A stretch of 64,000 nucleotides of DNA from an uncultured Flavobacteriales bacterium (GTDB taxonomy: Bacteria; Bacteroidota; Bacteroidia; Flavobacteriales_D; Crocinitomicaceae): positions 62,001-126,000 of the forward strand of contig CAJAII010000064.1 of the NCBI GenBank assembly GCA_903939755.1, given 5' to 3'. This document shows positions 15,856-25,033 of this stretch, one piece after another (within the stretch, counting starts at the first letter, position 1; each line of letters begins with the position of its first letter). Below the pieces are notes generated by a model. It did not search any database. It saw nothing but the letters and a program-made list of their open reading frames with translations, and was not told the origin of the DNA. The position numbers and the translations under genes are program-made.

Positions 15856-17124
15856 ATGTTTTCCCCAAGCGCTAAAAATTGGATTGCAAAATACTTTACC
15901 TACGTAAATAGTGGTGAAATAGTCATTGCAGATTCAACACATTTCAAGGGGGGATCCGATGAAAAAAACGACGAAATCCTTCATTTCTTTGCCAATCATA
16001 CCGGATTAACTTTTGGTTCTCCAACGCGGCTTATTTTTTCGGAGGAGATGAAATTTGATTTAACGCAAGAAGAGAAATTAAAAGTCTTATTATTCGAGGC
16101 CTTGATCATTGTTTACATTCAAGAAGCACAGAAACCATTTGACGAAAATGAGTTTATTGCCTGTTTATGCCGTTTTTATACCCCAGACAAAGTAAATAAT
16201 ATCTACCCTTGGTTATCGGTGTTTTATTCAGATAAACCGAGAAATGCACTGGAGCGATTATTTTCAAAACGCATCAAAATAAAAAGTGGCCTGAAGGAAA
16301 CTAATTTTTGGTTAAATCACCTTTCAAATAGCTTTGTTTATCTGGATGTAATCATGTTTAGTGCCTACCTCAGAGGAAAATCAAAAGGATTCGAAAATCA
16401 TTCGGAATCGTACGCACTTCAAATTCTACAAGCAATTGTTTTCGCTGCCAAGGTCGATGGTCAAATTGACCAAGTGGATCTCCGATTGATCAACTATTTC
16501 ATTTCCTCCGCGGGAATTTCAGCACAAAACGAAGACTTAATCACAGCGCTAATCAATAATAAAAATGCCAAATTAAGTGATTGTCACTTTCAAAAAGACA
16601 ATGCTTTATTTAGCTTTTATGTCTTTGACTTCGCTACATTTATGTTGGAAACTACGCGGCAGGAGTATATAAATGAACATGCATTCCACGTAGAACTCGG
16701 ATCATTACTGGATTTAAATGAGGCAGAGCGGGAGTCGTCCATTTCTCAATGCAAAGCATTTATTATGCAATACACCCCTACCCTTGATATTCTGATCAGC
16801 AGTTCAGAAACAAAGATGGTGTATTCGAATCTTGCGAAACGCTACCGAAAAATTTTGGGTAGAAACAAGGATAAATTTCTGGATGAAATAAGAGAAAGCA
16901 AGGAGTTAATGGCGCTTGTAAAAAAGTCTACACATACAGAACTAACAAATAAAGAAAAGGAAATTGTTAAATCACAATTCAAGGATATTTTAAAATCAAT
17001 GCCTTCCATTGCCATTTTTTTGATCCCAGGAGGTTCCTTATTACTGCCATTGATCTTAAAACTAGTTCCGGACATGTTGCCTTCGGCATTTCAAGATAAT
17101 GAGATTGAGAAGGAAAAAAAATGA
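15856..17124 (+). CDS. TerB-like / LETM1-like domain protein
   Basis: This 422-aa protein has no signal peptide. A TerB-like segment is seen at about 185-235 (LQAIVFAAKVDGQIDQVDLR, with the acidic DG-x-D-x-D pattern). The C-terminus (about 350-412) closely follows the LETM1 ribosome-binding-like core: LTNKEKEIVKSQFKDILKSM, then IAIFLIPGGSLLLPLILKLV, then LPSAF. LETM1 in eukaryotes is a mitochondrial inner-membrane protein linked to ion exchange and translation; bacterial relatives in Bacteroidota are uncharacterised. The segment 384-405 is hydrophobic enough to be one membrane helix. It follows the lamin-tail gene with 7 bases between and converges on mtnA with one base between the stops. Confidence 0.8.
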   Translation: MFSPSAKNWIAKYFTYVNSGEIVIADSTHFKGGSDEKNDEILHFFANHTGLTFGSPTRLIFSEEMKFDLTQEEKLKVLLFEALIIVYIQEAQKPFDENEFIACLCRFYTPDKVNNIYPWLSVFYSDKPRNALERLFSKRIKIKSGLKETNFWLNHLSNSFVYLDVIMFSAYLRGKSKGFENHSESYALQILQAIVFAAKVDGQIDQVDLRLINYFISSAGISAQNEDLITALINNKNAKLSDCHFQKDNALFSFYVFDFATFMLETTRQEYINEHAFHVELGSLLDLNEAERESSISQCKAFIMQYTPTLDILISSSETKMVYSNLAKRYRKILGRNKDKFLDEIRESKELMALVKKSTHTELTNKEKEIVKSQFKDILKSMPSIAIFLIPGGSLLLPLILKLVPDMLPSAFQDNEIEKEKK

Positions 17125-17125
17125 T

Positions 17126-18214
17126 TTAGTGCTTAAATTCAGGGAAAAGACTTAAAATTCCGTTTTCACTCGCCTGACAAATTCCCCGTTCAGTTATTAA
17201 TCCAGTTACTAATCTCGCGGGTGTAACATCAAAACCATAATTACTTGCCGCTGTAGTTTCAGGACAAATTAATACGTGTTCAATTGCACCGGCACTCGTT
17301 TTTCCGGTAATATAACGCACTTCGTTCTGGTCTCTTTCTTCGATCGGAATTTCTTTCAAGCCATCTTTAATCGTCATGTCTAAGGTCGTTGACGGCAAGG
17401 CTACATAAAAAGGAATGTTATTGTCCTTTGCAGCTAAGGCCTTCAAATAGGTACCTATTTTATTAGCCACATCGCCATTCCTTGTGGTTCGATCCGTCCC
17501 CACAATTACTAGGTCTACCATTCCATGTTGCATGAGGTGTCCTCCTGTATTATCCACAATCAGCGTGTGGTCAATGCTATGCCTTGTAAGTTCATAAGCA
17601 GTTAGATTGGAACCTTGATTACGTGGTCTTGTTTCATCTACCCAAACATGTACTTTTATACCTTTTTCTTTCGCTTGATAGATGGGAGAAGTAACTGTTC
17701 CCCATTCGATGCAACCCAACATGCCCGCATTACAGTGCGTCAAGATATTAACCGGCGCCCCGTTTTTCATTTTAGAAATCGCCTCAATTAATTCCAAGCC
17801 GTGTACACCGATCATTCTACATGTCTCGATGTCTTCATCCACGATTAATTGCGCTTGATTCCAAGCAGTTTCAAGCGGATTATCCGCTATTGACAATGCC
17901 TTTTGCATACGATCTAAGGCCCAAAATAAATTAATGGCCGTAGGTCGTGATTGTCGTAGTTCCTCAAAAGCCTGTGTTAAAAATTCTTTTGGGAGCTTAT
18001 TTTCCTGCATTTCACGCACAGCAAGATATACGCCGTATGCAGCAGTTGCTCCAATAAGAGGGGCGCCACGAACGGTCATGTTTTTGATGGCATTTTCTGC
18101 CTCTTTATAATTGTGTAGTTTGACCACAAGCAATTCATGCGGTAACATACGTTGATCTATTACTTCAACATAATTATCTGCGGTTGTCCAAATGGTACGA
18201 AAAGCTGTAGGCAT
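17126..18214 (-). CDS. mtnA: Methylthioribose-1-phosphate isomerase
   Basis: This 362-aa enzyme of the methionine salvage pathway converts methylthioribose-1-phosphate to methylthioribulose-1-phosphate. It has the substrate-binding TVRGAPLIGA (about 47-56), the catalytic Cys161 in ILTHCNAGMLG, DETRPRNQGSNLTA, and the catalytic Asp241 in VGTDRTTRNGDVANKIGTY. Length and motif order match MtnA and not the eIF2B subunits. Ten bases separate it from the upstream metK, so synthesis of S-adenosylmethionine and recycling of its by-product are encoded in one operon. Confidence 0.96.
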   Translation of the reverse strand: MPTAFRTIWTTADNYVEVIDQRMLPHELLVVKLHNYKEAENAIKNMTVRGAPLIGATAAYGVYLAVREMQENKLPKEFLTQAFEELRQSRPTAINLFWALDRMQKALSIADNPLETAWNQAQLIVDEDIETCRMIGVHGLELIEAISKMKNGAPVNILTHCNAGMLGCIEWGTVTSPIYQAKEKGIKVHVWVDETRPRNQGSNLTAYELTRHSIDHTLIVDNTGGHLMQHGMVDLVIVGTDRTTRNGDVANKIGTYLKALAAKDNNIPFYVALPSTTLDMTIKDGLKEIPIEERDQNEVRYITGKTSAGAIEHVLICPETTAASNYGFDVTPARLVTGLITERGICQASENGILSLFPEFKH

Positions 18215-18224
18215 AGCCGGCTAA

Positions 18225-19478
18225 TTATAGCCCGAAAGCTGCTTTAACTTTATCCACAAAATCTAATTTCTCCCAAGTAAATAATTCTACTTCTCGCGTT
18301 TCAATTTTGCCATCGTAGGCCCTGAAAGATTTCGTAACTATTTCATTTTTACGACCCATGTGACCATAGGCAGCCGTTTCAAGATAAATTGGATTCCGTA
18401 ATTTCAATCGTTGTTCTATAAAGTATGGACGCATGTCAAATATAGTTTCTACTATTTTTCCAATTTCGCCATCCGTCATGTTTACCTTAGAAGTACCATA
18501 GGTGTTAACGTATATCGATGTTGGTTTTGCAACACCAATAGCATAAGATACTTGCACCAACACTTCATCACACAATCCTGCTGCTACCAAGTTTTTAGCG
18601 ATGTGTCTTGTTGCATAAGCACCGGAACGATCCACTTTAGAAGGATCTTTTCCAGAAAATGCGCCACCACCATGTCCACCTTTACCACCGTAAGTATCCA
18701 CAATAATTTTTCTACCTGTTAATCCAGTATCACCATGCGGCCCACCGATCACAAATTTTCCAGTAGGATTAATGTGGTACGTTATATCACTGTTAAATAA
18801 ATGCACGTATTGTGGGTATTTCGCTTTCACTCGAGGAATTAAGATGCCAATTAAATCAGCTTTAATCTTTGCCAACATTACCTCATCGTTTTGATCAAAA
18901 TCATCGTGTTGCGTAGAGATTACAATGGCATCAATTCTAACCGGTTTATTATCATCTGAATACTCTAGGGTAACTTGCGATTTGGCATCCGGTCGTAGGT
19001 ACTTAATTTCATTATTTTCTCGGCGTAAATTTGCTAATTCAATTAACAAAGCATGGGAAAGATCTAGCGCAAGCGGCATAAAATTAACCGTTTCATTCGT
19101 CGCATAACCAAACATCATTCCTTGGTCTCCCGCTCCTTGATCTTCAGGATTTGTACGTTCCACCCCTTGATTAATATCAGAAGACTGCTCATGAATGGCA
19201 GAAAGAACACCACAAGAGTCAGCTTCAAACTTATATTCGCTCTTGGTATAACCTATTCGTTTGATTACTTCTCTCGCAATTTGTTGCACATCTAAATACG
19301 TATTCGACTTCACTTCTCCAGCCAAAATAACTTGACCAGTGGTTACAAGGGTTTCGCAAGCGACCTTAGAATTAGGGTCGAAAGCCATAAAGTTATCAAT
19401 GATTGCATCAGAAATTTGATCAGCAATTTTATCTGGATGTCCTTCAGAGACAGATTCGGATGTAAATAAGTAGGCCAT
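18225..19478 (-). CDS. metK: S-adenosylmethionine synthetase
   Basis: This 417-aa enzyme makes S-adenosylmethionine from methionine and ATP. All signature motifs are present: [20 protein letters not shown] at residues 8-27, [32 protein letters not shown], the glycine-rich [20 protein letters not shown] and the C-terminal YGHMGR. It is the first gene of the metK-mtnA pair. The upstream region is about 80 bases and too short for a known SAM riboswitch; a -7-like box precedes the start. Confidence 0.98.
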   Translation of the reverse strand: MAYLFTSESVSEGHPDKIADQISDAIIDNFMAFDPNSKVACETLVTTGQVILAGEVKSNTYLDVQQIAREVIKRIGYTKSEYKFEADSCGVLSAIHEQSSDINQGVERTNPEDQGAGDQGMMFGYATNETVNFMPLALDLSHALLIELANLRRENNEIKYLRPDAKSQVTLEYSDDNKPVRIDAIVISTQHDDFDQNDEVMLAKIKADLIGILIPRVKAKYPQYVHLFNSDITYHINPTGKFVIGGPHGDTGLTGRKIIVDTYGGKGGHGGGAFSGKDPSKVDRSGAYATRHIAKNLVAAGLCDEVLVQVSYAIGVAKPTSIYVNTYGTSKVNMTDGEIGKIVETIFDMRPYFIEQRLKLRNPIYLETAAYGHMGRKNEIVTKSFRAYDGKIETREVELFTWEKLDFVDKVKAAFGL

Positions 19479-19499
19479 TATTTTTATTGTTTAGGTATG

Positions 19500-19507
19500 C
19501 AAAAATA
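19500..19507 (-). promoter_or_regulatory. -7-like box upstream of metK
   Basis: Reading leftward, TATTTTTG fits TAnnTTTG and ends 21 bases before the metK ATG. No convincing -33 TTG lies at the expected distance, so the call rests on the -7 box and location alone. Confidence 0.4.
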
Positions 19508-19556
19508 AGAAAACTGAAAAGATTGTTTACTATTATTAAGCAACTTGTCGCTTTTT

Positions 19557-20717
19557 TTAATAAAAAGTCTGGTTTTCCCTCACCATTTTCCTCAGTAAAG
19601 GATTAGGACGATAGCGATCCTCGCCATAGATCAATTGTAAATCTTCTAAGCGCAAAAGGACTTCTTCCAAACCAATTTCATCTGCCCAAGCCAACAATCC
19701 TTTGGGATAATTCACGCCCTTAATCATGGCTAAATCAACATCTTTAACGGAGGCTATTTGCAAAAATACGGCGTCAATTGCCTCATTAATCAACATACTC
19801 AGTATCCTGTCCAAAATTTCACGCCCTAGTTTTTCATCCATTGTTGGTTTTGGAGCAACGCTATCCAATGAATAATCATAAAAACCACGACCTGATTTAC
19901 GACCATAAAAACCTGCTTCTTTATACCGTTTTTGAGTAAACGAAGGCTTAAATCTAGGGTCGAAATAAAAGGCATTGAAAACGGATTTCGTTACCGAATA
20001 GTTGACATCATTACCTATGTAATCCATCAATGTAAAAGGTCCCATTTTAAATCCACCGAGCTGTACCATTGCCCAATCAATTGTGGCAAAATCCGCTATC
20101 CCTTCTTCGTATATTCGCAAGGCTTCACCATAAAAAGGGCGAGCAACTCGGTTCACAATAAATCCAGGGGTGTCCTTACAAACCACCACCGTTTTATGCC
20201 AGCTTCGAATTAATGCTATCGAAGAGTTTAGTGTCTCCGTACTTGTTTGAATAGCTGGGACAATTTCAACCAAGGGCATGATTGGCGCCGGATTGAAAAA
20301 ATGAATGCCAATGATTCTTTCAGAATTAATCAGTGCCGAGCCAATAGAAGCAATCGATAACGAGGACGTATTGCTAGCCAATATACAATGACTAGAAACC
20401 GTTTTCTCCAAGGCTTGAAAAACGGATTTTTTTATTTCCAAGTCTTCAATAATGGCTTCAATTACGAAATCACAATCTACAAAAGCTGCGATTTCACTTG
20501 CATATTGAATCCTATTTTCAATGGCTAATTTCGCAGACGCATCTATTTTTCCTTTATCGACAAGCTTAGAAAGCGTGACGCCTATAGTTACTTTCGCTTT
20601 ATCAAGTTGATTGGTATTTAAATCAGCTAAAATCACTTGGTGACCGCATTGTGCAGCTACTTGTGCAATTCCAAGCCCCATTGTGCCTGCGCCCAATACG
20701 CCTATCGTTTTTTCCAT
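19557..20717 (-). CDS. paaH: 3-hydroxyacyl-CoA dehydrogenase, PaaH type
   Basis: The chosen start is the ATG at 20717, one base after the stop of paaG; the upstream open extension lacks homology. The 386-aa product starts with the NAD-binding motif GVLGAGTMGLGIAQVAA (about 5-21). It carries ASNTSSLSI with the catalytic-site Ser/Asn region, HFFNPAPIMPLVEIV with the catalytic His, and DTPGFIVNRVARPFYGEA. A second 3HCDH C-terminal domain (about 290-386) follows, as in PaaH. It would oxidise 3-hydroxyadipyl-CoA to 3-oxoadipyl-CoA in phenylacetate degradation. Without the neighbouring paaG one would call it only a 3-hydroxybutyryl-CoA-type dehydrogenase. Confidence 0.88.
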   Translation of the reverse strand: MEKTIGVLGAGTMGLGIAQVAAQCGHQVILADLNTNQLDKAKVTIGVTLSKLVDKGKIDASAKLAIENRIQYASEIAAFVDCDFVIEAIIEDLEIKKSVFQALEKTVSSHCILASNTSSLSIASIGSALINSERIIGIHFFNPAPIMPLVEIVPAIQTSTETLNSSIALIRSWHKTVVVCKDTPGFIVNRVARPFYGEALRIYEEGIADFATIDWAMVQLGGFKMGPFTLMDYIGNDVNYSVTKSVFNAFYFDPRFKPSFTQKRYKEAGFYGRKSGRGFYDYSLDSVAPKPTMDEKLGREILDRILSMLINEAIDAVFLQIASVKDVDLAMIKGVNYPKGLLAWADEIGLEEVLLRLEDLQLIYGEDRYRPNPLLRKMVRENQTFY

Positions 20718-20718
20718 C

Positions 20719-21492
20719 TTATTTCCCTTTGAATATTGGTGTTCGTTTTTGTAAAAAGGCATCCACACCCTCCGTAAAATCTTCGGTCAAGCCAGCCTCT
20801 ACTTGAATAATGACTTCCATATCAAGTTGATCCTCCAACGAATTAAACAAGCCTAAATTCACCGCTCTCTTACTTAAACCCAATCCTTTCGTTGGCATCA
20901 AGGCCAGTTTTTCAGTAAAGGTCTTTATTTCCTCCATGAAAGAATCGTCTTCCACCACTTTATAGATCATATTTAATTTTTCCGCTTCAACTGCAGACAC
21001 TTTATCACCCGTCATCATTAAGGCCAATGCTTTTTGCATTCCAATTAAACGGGGCAGAAAAAAAGTGCCCCCAGAATCTGGAATCAATCCAATTTTTGAA
21101 AATGCTTGAATAAACGAAGCGGATTCTTTTGCTATTGTTATATCGCAAGCCAAGGCAATATTTGCACCTGCTCCAGCTGCAACACCATTAACGGCAGCAA
21201 TAACTGGCTTTTCAATAGTACGAATTTTCAAGATTATCGGATTGTAATGATCCCTAACTATCGTTTCAAGGCCTGGACCATCAGGATCGGTTGCCTCCGC
21301 TAAATCTTGTCCTGCGCAAAAAGCTTTTCCCATTCCTGTAATTACAATTACGCGAACAGCGGGGTCAGCGGAGCAATCATCAAGATGACCTTGAAGTTGA
21401 AGCGCCATAGATTTGTTGAATGAATTGTAAACTGCTGGTCTGTTTAAAGCCAGTGTACAAACTCCCATAATATCAGTACGTATTATTTCCAT
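20719..21492 (-). CDS. paaG: 1,2-epoxyphenylacetyl-CoA isomerase (enoyl-CoA hydratase family)
   Basis: This 257-aa crotonase-fold enzyme has the CoA/oxyanion motifs GKAFCAGQDL (about 51-60) and VNGVAAGAGANIALACD (about 103-119), and the PaaG-type catalytic segment KIGLIPDSGGTFFLPRLIG (about 132-150), where the Asp is the acid-base residue. PaaG isomerises the ring epoxide of phenylacetyl-CoA to the oxepin. It is followed after one base by paaH and preceded by a WYL regulator. The monooxygenase genes that make its substrate lie about 20 kb away at 41.8-44.3 kb. Confidence 0.88.
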   Translation of the reverse strand: MEIIRTDIMGVCTLALNRPAVYNSFNKSMALQLQGHLDDCSADPAVRVIVITGMGKAFCAGQDLAEATDPDGPGLETIVRDHYNPIILKIRTIEKPVIAAVNGVAAGAGANIALACDITIAKESASFIQAFSKIGLIPDSGGTFFLPRLIGMQKALALMMTGDKVSAVEAEKLNMIYKVVEDDSFMEEIKTFTEKLALMPTKGLGLSKRAVNLGLFNSLEDQLDMEVIIQVEAGLTEDFTEGVDAFLQKRTPIFKGK

Positions 21493-21519
21493 ATCGAATA
21501 GTATTAGTACAAAACTACT

Positions 21520-22539
21520 TTATTTTTTTAGGGAAGAATAAATTTCAATGTGATACTTTATTCGTTCTTCAATGGTTTTCCTTAAATGCGCTGGTTCAAG
21601 AACTTCCACCTCTCCGCCATAACTTAACAATAGACGAATAAACTCCTCAGAAATAAGAATTTTTAATTCGAATATCCCATGTGTTTGGGTCTGATTGACT
21701 AATCGTTGAGAAGGATGGAAAGGTTGAGAATCAATGTATCGTTCAGCAATTTTATTTGCTTTTAAACTAATTTTTTCTGCCGACCCTTTAAATGCCGTTA
21801 TACCAATAGCGTCTTGAAAATAAACCTGCGGATCAAATTCCAAGGGCAAAGAGAAGGATTCTTCGAGGACTTCTAAATCAGACATCCTATCCAAGCCGTA
21901 GGTGATAATGTCTTTTTTTTCTAAATCAAAAAGTAGCACGTACCACCTATTCCTATACTCTTTCAGATAGAGTGGCATTCCTTTTCGTTGCTTAGCCAGC
22001 CCAGAAATGAAACTTTGATAACTAAACAAGACCAATTCTTTTTCCCGTATTGCCTTCAATAGTTGAGGTAAAAATTCATTTCCACCAATAGAGACACTGG
22101 ACTCAAAACCAATATATTGATTCATGTCATTGTTCGGGTCTGAACCAACAGCCACACGATCCACAATTTTATCTATGGCATTTCCGAATTCTTGAAAAAA
22201 TGGCACTTCCCTAAATTGCTGTAAGGTTTTGATTGCAAAACGAATTGAACTAAGTTCATCTTCAGAGAGTGGGATGTCATTAATACTGAAATCAGGTTCT
22301 AAATAATAATAACCTCCGTGTTTTTTACTGTATTTAATTGGCGCATCATGATCCATTTTCATGGCGAACATATCTTTTTCAATCGTAGAATCACAGATAT
22401 TATCCCCGTAAGTAGCTCCATAAAGCGCCTCTTCACATGCCTCTCTTAAATCTCCTTTTGAAGGAAAAGGCTTGTACTGATTCCGAAGCATTCTATCAAT
22501 GATACGGAAGCGAATTAAAGCATTTTTTATATGCGGCAT
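21520..22539 (-). CDS. WYL-domain transcriptional regulator
   Basis: This 339-aa protein has an N-terminal winged-helix-like DNA-binding part (about 1-80, beginning with ALIRFRIIDRMLRN) and a WYL domain (about 155-245), with the diagnostic segment LKEYRNRWYVLLFD followed by ITYGLDRMSDLEVLEE; the third WYL residue reads V. A WCX-like C-terminal extension (about 255-330) follows, with GIFELKILISEEFIRLLLSYG. WYL regulators bind nucleic acid or small ligands and often act as repressors. It is inside a leftward operon, 11 bases behind the upstream gene and 27 bases before paaG, so it may regulate this operon; that is inference. Confidence 0.9.
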   Translation of the reverse strand: MPHIKNALIRFRIIDRMLRNQYKPFPSKGDLREACEEALYGATYGDNICDSTIEKDMFAMKMDHDAPIKYSKKHGGYYYLEPDFSINDIPLSEDELSSIRFAIKTLQQFREVPFFQEFGNAIDKIVDRVAVGSDPNNDMNQYIGFESSVSIGGNEFLPQLLKAIREKELVLFSYQSFISGLAKQRKGMPLYLKEYRNRWYVLLFDLEKKDIITYGLDRMSDLEVLEESFSLPLEFDPQVYFQDAIGITAFKGSAEKISLKANKIAERYIDSQPFHPSQRLVNQTQTHGIFELKILISEEFIRLLLSYGGEVEVLEPAHLRKTIEERIKYHIEIYSSLKK

Positions 22540-22550
22540 AAATTAGTTGC

Positions 22551-23954
22551 TTACTTTTTTTTGTACCCGAACAACTCAAAGAATTTTATGGCCTGAGCCA
22601 CTTCATATGGAACATCTTCTTCCCAGTTTAGCGATCCCATTTTTATTTTACTGAGCACATCATCGGACATTATATGCAGGAGCGACTTATCGTATTCCGA
22701 GAGCGCTTTGATCCTTCCATTCTCTTTCATGAATTGGAGTAAACTTTGAAGTTGCGCTGGAATTACTATGTTGGATAAATCATACAATAATCCATCCTCC
22801 ACATTAACTGCTGGGTAAACATACATTTTTACAGAAGGAACAAAACCTCGTCCAAATGCTTCTAAAAGTCCACCGGGTAGATTTTCATAGTATCGTTCAT
22901 CAAATATGGTATTCAAATTATAGATACCAACCACAATCGCCATCTGATTTCCTTTAGTGATTCCGGAAAGGTACTCTAACATTTTATAGTGTTTCAAATA
23001 GTTAGAGATCATCACCGTATACCCCAAAGAACTTAGCAATTCAGCACGATCCATAAAATCCTTAATGGAAATCTTACCATCCGCTGTTAAATCTTTCAAC
23101 GTCAATTCAAAAATCACCTCCAAACTTCCTTCATCCACCTTATTTTCTAGGAGAAAGGCTTTTTTTCCTTTCTCAATCATGTCAATATGAACCTTAGTAA
23201 CAGGCCTAAACCGTCCCCGCATCAACAACACATTTTTTTTATAGAGAGCCGTTGCAGGCTGCAAGACATTTTTTGCAAGGTCAAACATAGTGGCGTCTGT
23301 AATTCCACGTTGAACTAAATTTAAGGCGACAAGTCTATTGTCGACATTTTCGAATGCTGGTCCTGAGAACCGAAGCATATCGATTTCCATTTTATCCCTT
23401 GGCAACCGAGCGACAAGAACATCGATAAAATGATCAAGATTTTCTGTTTCAAAAAAAGCCGCATAAATAAGATTTACCCCTAAAATTCCCAATGATTCTT
23501 GCTGTGATTTATGCCCGGAATCGTGAAGTTTTACATGGAGCACAATATCGTTTGGCTTTCCACCTATTGTTGTCTGGTAACGAATTCCTACCCAACCATG
23601 CCCTTGATTCGTTTTGTGATAATTCAATGATTCAACCGTATTACAAAAAGCAAAAAATCGGGCATCCTTATTTTTTTCAGGAAGGACAGACGTTAATTGA
23701 TTGTATTCAGCGGATAACATGGTTGTTAAACGCTCTTCGCACACATATCTGCCCGTTGGCCCATACATCGAATCTGATACTTTCATATCATAGGCAGAAC
23801 GTGTAAAAGCGATTGTTCCTGAGCTACCTCCTGCTTTAAAAAAATTTGCAGCTACCTCTTGCCCTGCACCGATTTCGGCGAAACAACCATAAATATCCTG
23901 TTTAAGGTTTATTTTTAATGCTTTTTCTTCCGTTGTTAATCGATCTATACTCAT
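22551..23954 (-). CDS. Conserved Bacteroidota protein of unknown function (about 470 aa)
   Basis: This 467-aa soluble protein belongs to a conserved family that I recognise by its N-terminus (EEKALKINLKQDIYGCFAEI, then GAGQEVAANFFKAGGSSGTI) and by YVCEERL, GHGWVGIRYQT and LLMRGRFRPVTKVHIDMIE. It has no signal peptide and no barrel, so the TonB-dependent-receptor label sometimes attached to this family is not supported. The segment RGRFRPVTKVH superficially resembles the nucleotidyltransferase motif GxFxPxHxGH but lacks its second-to-last Gly and the C-terminal signature. It is the third gene of the leftward run, 8 bases behind the MbnH-like gene. Function unknown. Confidence 0.82.
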   Translation of the reverse strand: MSIDRLTTEEKALKINLKQDIYGCFAEIGAGQEVAANFFKAGGSSGTIAFTRSAYDMKVSDSMYGPTGRYVCEERLTTMLSAEYNQLTSVLPEKNKDARFFAFCNTVESLNYHKTNQGHGWVGIRYQTTIGGKPNDIVLHVKLHDSGHKSQQESLGILGVNLIYAAFFETENLDHFIDVLVARLPRDKMEIDMLRFSGPAFENVDNRLVALNLVQRGITDATMFDLAKNVLQPATALYKKNVLLMRGRFRPVTKVHIDMIEKGKKAFLLENKVDEGSLEVIFELTLKDLTADGKISIKDFMDRAELLSSLGYTVMISNYLKHYKMLEYLSGITKGNQMAIVVGIYNLNTIFDERYYENLPGGLLEAFGRGFVPSVKMYVYPAVNVEDGLLYDLSNIVIPAQLQSLLQFMKENGRIKALSEYDKSLLHIMSDDVLSKIKMGSLNWEEDVPYEVAQAIKFFELFGYKKK

Positions 23955-23962
23955 TTAAAATA

Positions 23963-25033
23963 CTAATTAGGATCTTGAAATTTGGGATTATTTACAAAGT
24001 TCAAATCAGTTAATGTTAATAGAAACTTTTTCAACAACATCTTCTCTTGGGCATCTAATTGAACGCCACCTTGATTCGCATATTCGATTAGCGGATCAAT
24101 GGTTGGACTAGCATGAATGCCGGTAGAATAAAAATCTATTACCTCATCCAACGTTGCGAATCTGCCATCGTGCATATACGGAGCCGTCAGTGCTATATTT
24201 CTTAGGGTTGGGACTTTAAATTTTCCGTTATCATTCGCATTTCCTGTTACCGCACCACGACCCAAATCCGTTAGCGTGGCATCGAGTCCATTGTTACTAA
24301 ATTTCTTAACACGCATCAATGGTCCATTATGACAATGGAAACAATCCGCCCCGTTTAAACTTTTAAACAAATCGTAACCTGCCCATTCATCTACTTCAAT
24401 AGTCGTGAAGATTTGCTGTTCTGCAGTATTCAGCGTCAAACCATTCTCATATTTATACATGACATCATACTTGGATTCGCCAGAAACCATGGTCCTTAAA
24501 AATTGAGCTATTGCCTTACTCACCTGGGTAGAATCGATAATTGGTGATCCAAAAGCTTTAAAAAATCTATTTCTGTAGACCATATCCGCATTTAACTTTG
24601 CGGCTGCAGCCTTCCAGCTTTGGTGCATTTCAATAGGATTTGGAACCGGTTCAAGTATTTGTTTTTCCAAGGAAGAAGCCCTGCCATCCCAGAAGAAAAA
24701 ATCATCCCAACCTAAATTAATAAGTGCCATCGATTGACGATTTCCTACTAATCCGTCAATACCAACTGAGAATTGATTGTTATCCGAGAAGGAGTTTTGC
24801 GGAGAATGGCAAGTCGCACAACTCATCGTGTTATCTGCACTCAATCTTTTTTCATAGAACAGGTACCTTCCTAATTCTATTCCTTCAACCGTCATTGGAT
24901 TGTCAGAAGGAATGATCATTTGAGGAAAGTGTGATGGAATCGATGCAGCAGTTGGCGTTGGTATATAACTTGCCTTCTCTTTATTACAAGAAAACAAGAT
25001 AATTAGCGAACTAAAACAAAGCCACTTTTTCAT
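23963..25033 (-). CDS. MbnH-like di-heme cytochrome c peroxidase/MauG-family lipoprotein
   Basis: This 356-aa protein has a lipoprotein signal (MKKWLCFSSLIILFSC, lipobox Cys16) and two c-type heme sites, CATCH at 72-76 and CFHCH at 231-235, with the family segments FFWDGRASSLEKQILEP and TAPYMHDGRFATLDEVI. This is the bacterial di-heme peroxidase/MauG fold. Its start overlaps the stop of the upstream MbnP-like gene by one base (TAATG). In methanotrophs the related MbnH oxidises a Trp of MbnP to kynurenine to create a copper site; the pairing here points to the same job. A plain peroxide-detoxifying peroxidase remains the alternative. Confidence 0.88.
   Translation of the reverse strand: MKKWLCFSSLIILFSCNKEKASYIPTPTAASIPSHFPQMIIPSDNPMTVEGIELGRYLFYEKRLSADNTMSCATCHSPQNSFSDNNQFSVGIDGLVGNRQSMALINLGWDDFFFWDGRASSLEKQILEPVPNPIEMHQSWKAAAAKLNADMVYRNRFFKAFGSPIIDSTQVSKAIAQFLRTMVSGESKYDVMYKYENGLTLNTAEQQIFTTIEVDEWAGYDLFKSLNGADCFHCHNGPLMRVKKFSNNGLDATLTDLGRGAVTGNANDNGKFKVPTLRNIALTAPYMHDGRFATLDEVIDFYSTGIHASPTIDPLIEYANQGGVQLDAQEKMLLKKFLLTLTDLNFVNNPKFQDPN

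Noticed and set aside
19479-19556. SAM riboswitch upstream of metK
   Set aside because: The region is under 80 bases and shows no multi-stem structure or terminator; only a -7-like box is visible.
22551-23954. Call as TonB-dependent receptor or as NadD-type adenylyltransferase
   Set aside because: No signal peptide, plug or barrel; the RGRFRPVTKVH segment lacks the complete nucleotidyltransferase signature and the second conserved motif.
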